Assembly: GCA_035298385.1 (NCBI GenBank) | Contig: DATGYC010000069.1 | Span: 1-41,610, forward strand | Direction of reading: 5' to 3' | Length of the DNA: 41,610 nucleotides | Source: DATGYC01 sp035298385 | GTDB lineage: Bacteria > Bacillota > Sulfobacillia > Symbiobacteriales > Symbiobacteriaceae | Shown: positions 37,697-41,610 of the stretch, piece after piece | Layout: each line of letters begins with the position of its first letter | How positions within the stretch are numbered: the stretch's first letter is position 1 | Position numbers and translations under genes: made by a program | The notes under the pieces: model-generated | Databases searched by the model: none | What the model was told of the DNA's origin: nothing | The model's input: the letters and a program-made list of their open reading frames with translations, nothing else

Positions 37697-40600
37697 TTGG
37701 AAAATGAGGCACTGAGCAAGCGTATCGCCGCTTTATCGCCGGCCCAACAGGCCTTGTTGGCGAAGAAGCTGGCTGGGGTTGCCCAGCAGGCCCCGCGAAG
37801 TCAGGCCATCCCTCGCCACACCAACAGCGAAGGTGCGCCGCTCACGCCCGGTCAGTTGGGCCTCTGGTTCATTCACGAAGTAGAGCCGGATAACGCGGCC
37901 TACCATATCCCCATCGCCATGCGCTTCACCGGACGACTCGATCTCCAGGCACTCCAGGCCAGTCTGAATGCCATGTTGAGCCGCCATGAGGCGTTGCGGA
38001 CCGTCTTTCGGATGCAGGAGGGGGGCCCAAAGCAGTGGGTCTCCCCCCATCCGGCTTTTCCGCTCCAGGTCATCGACCTGCCGGGCGCCCCCTCCCAGGG
38101 TGAAGAGATTATCGCCGACCTGGCCAAATCGGAAGCCCAACGCCCCTTTGACCTAGCCAATGGCCCCCTGTGCCGGGCCACCCTGTGGCGCTTGGGACCC
38201 GACGACCACCTGCTCGTGATCACGGTCCACCACATCGTAGCGGACTTGTGGTCCGTCGGCATGATGGTCAGCGACCTGGCTGCGGCCTACCGAGCCATTG
38301 TGGCTGGCGCACAGCCCGACCTGCCCGCCTTACCGATTCAGTTCGGCGACTACGCCCACTGGTTGATCCAACGCATCAGCAGCCCCGAGTTGCAAAGCCA
38401 GGCGGAGTACTGGCGCAAGGCCCTGCAGGGTAGCAGCACCGCGGCCGACCTCACCACTGATCGACCGCGCACAGCCGCCACGGGCCCCCGACGGGGCCAG
38501 CGACAGCTCGTCCACATCCCCGCGGCGCTCAGCGCAGCGGTACGCCAACTAGGTCAGCAGGGCATCACGCCCTACATGGTCTTGCTAGCCGCCTGGGAGG
38601 CCCTGCTCTGCCGGTACAGCGGCCAAGACAACTTCACCATCGGCACGGCGGTCGCCAACCGGAATAGGCCAGAGACCATGAACCTGGTGGGCTTCTTCGT
38701 CAACACCCTAGCCCTGCGTGCGGACCTAACCGGAAACCCCACCCTGGGTGAAGTCTTGACCCGGGTGCGCCAGGTTACGCTAGATGGCTTCGCCCATCAG
38801 GACCTGCCCTTTGAATCGCTGGTGGAATCCCTGCAACTGCACCGTACGTGGGGACGTACGCCACTCTTTCAGGTCATGTTCAACCTGCAAAACACCAAGC
38901 TGCCCGAACTCAACTTCCCAGGCGTGGTCGCCCAGCCGATCAACGTCGATCTGGGCACCTCCAAGTTTGATATGACGCTGGATATTACCGCCGGAGAAGA
39001 GACCTTCGCCGGCTACCTGGAGTACGACACGCACCTGTATGATCCGGTCACCGTGAACCGGCTGGCCGACCAATACCTAGTCATGCTGTCAGCCCTCGTG
39101 CAAACACCAGAGGTACGCCTGTGGGACCTCCCCCTGGTCACGCCTCCCGCACCGGCCTCGGTAGCACAGCCAACACCGCCGCTCACCTGCGTGCATCAAA
39201 CCATTGAAGCCCAAGCGATGCGGCATCCGGAAGCCCCGGCCATCACCGATGAGTTGGGTGAGGTCACCCTCTCCTTCGAAGCCCTGAACGCCCGGGCCAA
39301 TCAGGTCGCCCACGCGCTACGCAGCCTGGGCGTAGGACCCGAAGTGCTGGTGGGCGTCTGCCTCGAGCGGTCCATTGAAGCAGCCGTCGCCATGCTCGCG
39401 GTCCTGAAGGTCGGAGGTGTCTACGTCCCCCTCGGGCCGGACAACCCCGCCTCACGGCTGGCCTACATGACCGAAGATACGCAGATCCCCGTACTGGTGA
39501 CCGAACAGCGTCTATTGCCGAAGGTACCAGAGCACCAGGCCCGCGTTCTCTGTCTGGACAGCGATGGGCCATTGATCGATCAGCAACGGACAGAGAACCC
39601 GCCGCCGCTGACCGACCTGGAGAACGCCGCCTACATCATCTATACATCCGGGTCTACGGGGAGACCCAAGGGGACTGTCATCACCCACCGGGCGCTGGCG
39701 AGCCACAGCCAGGCGATACGCGAAGCCTTTCAGCTGACGTCGACTGACCGAGTGCTACATTTCGCTTCCTTTAACTTCGACGTCTCGATTGAACAACTAC
39801 TTCCACCCTTGGTCCATGGCGCCTGTATTGTCATGCGTAACCCCGACGTGTGGGGGCTGAACGACGTCTCAGCCAAGCTGGCGCAATTAGGGATCACGGT
39901 TGCCAACTTCCCCACCGCCTATTGGCACCAGTGGACCCAGGTCTTGGCCCAATCGGGTAGCGAACGGGCAGACACCCCGCTGCGGCTGATGATCGTGGGG
40001 GGTGAGGCCCTCCATCCCAAGTCGGTACAACTGTGGCAAGAACAGTGCTACGGAGACGTACGCCTGCTCAACGCGTACGGCCCGACGGAGACCACGATTA
40101 CAGCGACCACCTGGGCGGCCACACCGAATACAGACTGGTCGCGTTTTCAGCGCAGCGTCCCCATCGGTCAGCCGTTGGTCAATCGGTTGGTCTATGTCCT
40201 GGACCGCGTGGGCAACCCCGTCCCTCCCGGCGTGTGGGGCGAACTGCACATTGGTGGCGACAGCCTGGCGCGTGGGTACTGGAACCGCCCGGACCTGACC
40301 GCCGAACGTTTCGTGCCCAACCCCTTTGGCGCCACCCCTGGCGAGAGGTTCTATCGCACAGGCGACGTGGTGCGCCTCCTTCCCGATGGAAGCCTGGAGT
40401 TTGCTGGCCGCCAGGACGACCAAGTGAAGCTACGCGGCTATCGCATTGAACTGGGCGAAATCGAAGCTGTGCTGCGGGAACATCCTCATGTGCATGAGGC
40501 CGTCGTTCTCCTGCGCGACGAAGAGCCCCGGCAGTTGGCGGCCTACGTCGTACCCGCCAGCACGGAAGTCACCTCGCCAGCCGCTGCGGGCGACACCGCC

Positions 40601-41610
40601 CTTGGTCCACGACTGCGCACCTACCTCCAGACGCGCCTGCCGGAGTACATGGTCCCCGCAGCCGTTCTCACGCTGGCTCAACTGCCCCTGAACAACAACG
40701 GCAAGGTAGACCGCCGCCAACTCCCTGCCTTACCGGACCTGGGAACGGCCCTGGCGGATGCCTACGTGGCCCCCCGCAGCGAGGCGGAAACGGCCCTGGC
40801 CCGCATCTGGGCGGAGGTGCTGCGCGTAGACCGCGTCGGCATCCACGACAACTTCTTCGCCCTCGGCGGCGACTCCATCATGGCCATCCAGGTCGTAGCC
40901 AGAGCCGGCCAGGCCGGGCTAAAACTGACCCCCAAAGACTTGATGCAGCAACAGACTGTGGCCAGCCTAGCCCAGGTGGTCAGAGTCGGAACCACGCCAC
41001 AGGCCGATCAGGGGCTCATGACGGGTGACGTACCGCTGACGCCCATTCAGCGCAGCTTCTTCGCCCAGTCGTTGGCCAACCCACATCACCACAATCAGGC
41101 CTTCGTCCTGCAGACAGCACCCGGACTGGACTGCGGCGCCCTGGAACAGGCACTGCAGGCCCTTGTCCAGCACCATGATGCGCTACGCCTGCGTTATGTG
41201 CTGGAAGAGGGCCTCTGGCGGCAGTTCTATGCGGCCCCCGAAGCCGCCGGCCAGACGAAACCGCTGGTGACCCGCCATGACGTTAGCGGCCTGGCAGAGC
41301 CTGATCGGGGCGCCCACATGGCAGCGATCGCGTCTCACCTGCAGGCTAGTCTCCACATTAGCGACGGCCCTGGGTTGGCAGCGGTCCTCTTCGACCATGG
41401 CCCGGCGACACCCGGTCAGCTCGTCCTGGCCATTCACCACCTGCTGGTCGACGGCGTCTCTTGGCGCATCCTGCTGGAGGATCTGGATACCGCCTATGGG
41501 CAGCTGGCGCAAGGGCGCCCGATCGTCCTACCGCCCAAGACATCGTCCTACAAGACGTGGGCCGAAGGCCTCACCCAGTACGCCCAGTCACCCCAGGTGG
41601 CCCGCCAGGC
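37697..41610 (+). CDS. NRPS, C-A-PCP-E (runs off right edge)
   Basis: A peptide synthetase open to the window end (1304 codons visible). The TTG at 37697 directly abuts the TAG of the PKS, with no spacer. No in-frame ATG occurs before the condensation domain, and the residues after the TTG (LSPAQQALLAKKLAG) look like a normal linker or docking segment, so TTG is the likely start. Domains: condensation (about 50-490; HHIVADL, His179, with Leu for the usual Gly), adenylation (about 510-1010; YTSGSTGRPKG from Tyr649), carrier (GGDS, Ser1060) and the first part of an epimerization domain (about 1110 onward; HHLLVDG, His1248). The hand-read code is D-V-E-N-I-G-A-I-T-(K), which I cannot assign. The E domain and the GGDS-type carrier show that the residue is inverted to D. 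This module probably adds the first amino acid to the polyketide-extended acyl chain. Confidence 0.94.
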   Translation, partial: MENEALSKRIAALSPAQQALLAKKLAGVAQQAPRSQAIPRHTNSEGAPLTPGQLGLWFIHEVEPDNAAYHIPIAMRFTGRLDLQALQASLNAMLSRHEALRTVFRMQEGGPKQWVSPHPAFPLQVIDLPGAPSQGEEIIADLAKSEAQRPFDLANGPLCRATLWRLGPDDHLLVITVHHIVADLWSVGMMVSDLAAAYRAIVAGAQPDLPALPIQFGDYAHWLIQRISSPELQSQAEYWRKALQGSSTAADLTTDRPRTAATGPRRGQRQLVHIPAALSAAVRQLGQQGITPYMVLLAAWEALLCRYSGQDNFTIGTAVANRNRPETMNLVGFFVNTLALRADLTGNPTLGEVLTRVRQVTLDGFAHQDLPFESLVESLQLHRTWGRTPLFQVMFNLQNTKLPELNFPGVVAQPINVDLGTSKFDMTLDITAGEETFAGYLEYDTHLYDPVTVNRLADQYLVMLSALVQTPEVRLWDLPLVTPPAPASVAQPTPPLTCVHQTIEAQAMRHPEAPAITDELGEVTLSFEALNARANQVAHALRSLGVGPEVLVGVCLERSIEAAVAMLAVLKVGGVYVPLGPDNPASRLAYMTEDTQIPVLVTEQRLLPKVPEHQARVLCLDSDGPLIDQQRTENPPPLTDLENAAYIIYTSGSTGRPKGTVITHRALASHSQAIREAFQLTSTDRVLHFASFNFDVSIEQLLPPLVHGACIVMRNPDVWGLNDVSAKLAQLGITVANFPTAYWHQWTQVLAQSGSERADTPLRLMIVGGEALHPKSVQLWQEQCYGDVRLLNAYGPTETTITATTWAATPNTDWSRFQRSVPIGQPLVNRLVYVLDRVGNPVPPGVWGELHIGGDSLARGYWNRPDLTAERFVPNPFGATPGERFYRTGDVVRLLPDGSLEFAGRQDDQVKLRGYRIELGEIEAVLREHPHVHEAVVLLRDEEPRQLAAYVVPASTEVTSPAAAGDTALGPRLRTYLQTRLPEYMVPAAVLTLAQLPLNNNGKVDRRQLPALPDLGTALADAYVAPRSEAETALARIWAEVLRVDRVGIHDNFFALGGDSIMAIQVVARAGQAGLKLTPKDLMQQQTVASLAQVVRVGTTPQADQGLMTGDVPLTPIQRSFFAQSLANPHHHNQAFVLQTAPGLDCGALEQALQALVQHHDALRLRYVLEEGLWRQFYAAPEAAGQTKPLVTRHDVSGLAEPDRGAHMAAIASHLQASLHISDGPGLAAVLFDHGPATPGQLVLAIHHLLVDGVSWRILLEDLDTAYGQLAQGRPIVLPPKTSSYKTWAEGLTQYAQSPQVARQ

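Noticed and set aside
1..41610. Transposons, CRISPR arrays, tRNA or rRNA genes, riboswitches
   Set aside because: No transposase frame, terminal inverted repeats, regularly spaced repeats or RNA gene signatures were seen. The repeated stretches are homologous NRPS domains.

Overview
The window is the core of one large hybrid non-ribosomal peptide synthetase / polyketide synthase (NRPS/PKS) cluster for a lipopeptide. The DNA is strongly GC-rich in the genes and AT-rich only in the short control regions. Shine-Dalgarno sites are clear and GTG/TTG starts are common, so this is a bacterium. I see no marker gene that fixes the phylum. There is no tRNA, rRNA, mobile element, CRISPR array, regulator, transporter, MbtH protein or phosphopantetheinyl transferase in these 41.6 kb.

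Layout. A short AT-rich control region (about 27874-28200) divides two divergent arms. The minus-strand arm begins with a free-standing type II thioesterase (27109-27873), which has its own terminator. Then comes a tightly packed run of six megasynthase genes read leftwards: a bimodular Thr/Thr NRPS (26945-18786), a Val NRPS (18783-15529), a PKS with a terminal epimerization-like domain (15512-9474), a Gly NRPS (9496-6176), an Ala NRPS (6179-2880) and a final NRPS cut by the left edge (2883-1). These genes are 16 bp or less apart, or overlap. The plus-strand arm encodes a fatty acyl-AMP ligase, an acyl-CoA dehydrogenase, a free acyl carrier protein, a KS-AT-DH-KR-ACP polyketide synthase and a C-A-PCP-E NRPS cut by the right edge.

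How they work together (inference from family knowledge and gene order). The ligase activates a fatty acid and loads it on the free ACP. The dehydrogenase probably desaturates the bound chain. The plus-strand PKS adds two carbons, and the plus-strand NRPS adds a D-configured residue. The minus arm then adds Thr (perhaps dehydrated to Dhb), D-Thr and Val, a malonate-derived two-carbon unit reduced to a hydroxyl (with Val, a statine-like residue), Gly, Ala and a further, possibly cationic, residue. The adenylation codes were read by hand.

The most unusual points are these. A PKS module ends in an epimerization-type domain whose catalytic motifs are degraded (HHxxxE, and Leu-Leu in place of Asn-Tyr). 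The condensation domain of the Ala module has Arg in place of the catalytic second His. The condensation domain after the first Thr module is of the type linked to modified residues (NHxxxDG). The plus-strand PKS dehydratase has lost the Gly and Pro of its HxxxGxxxxP motif.
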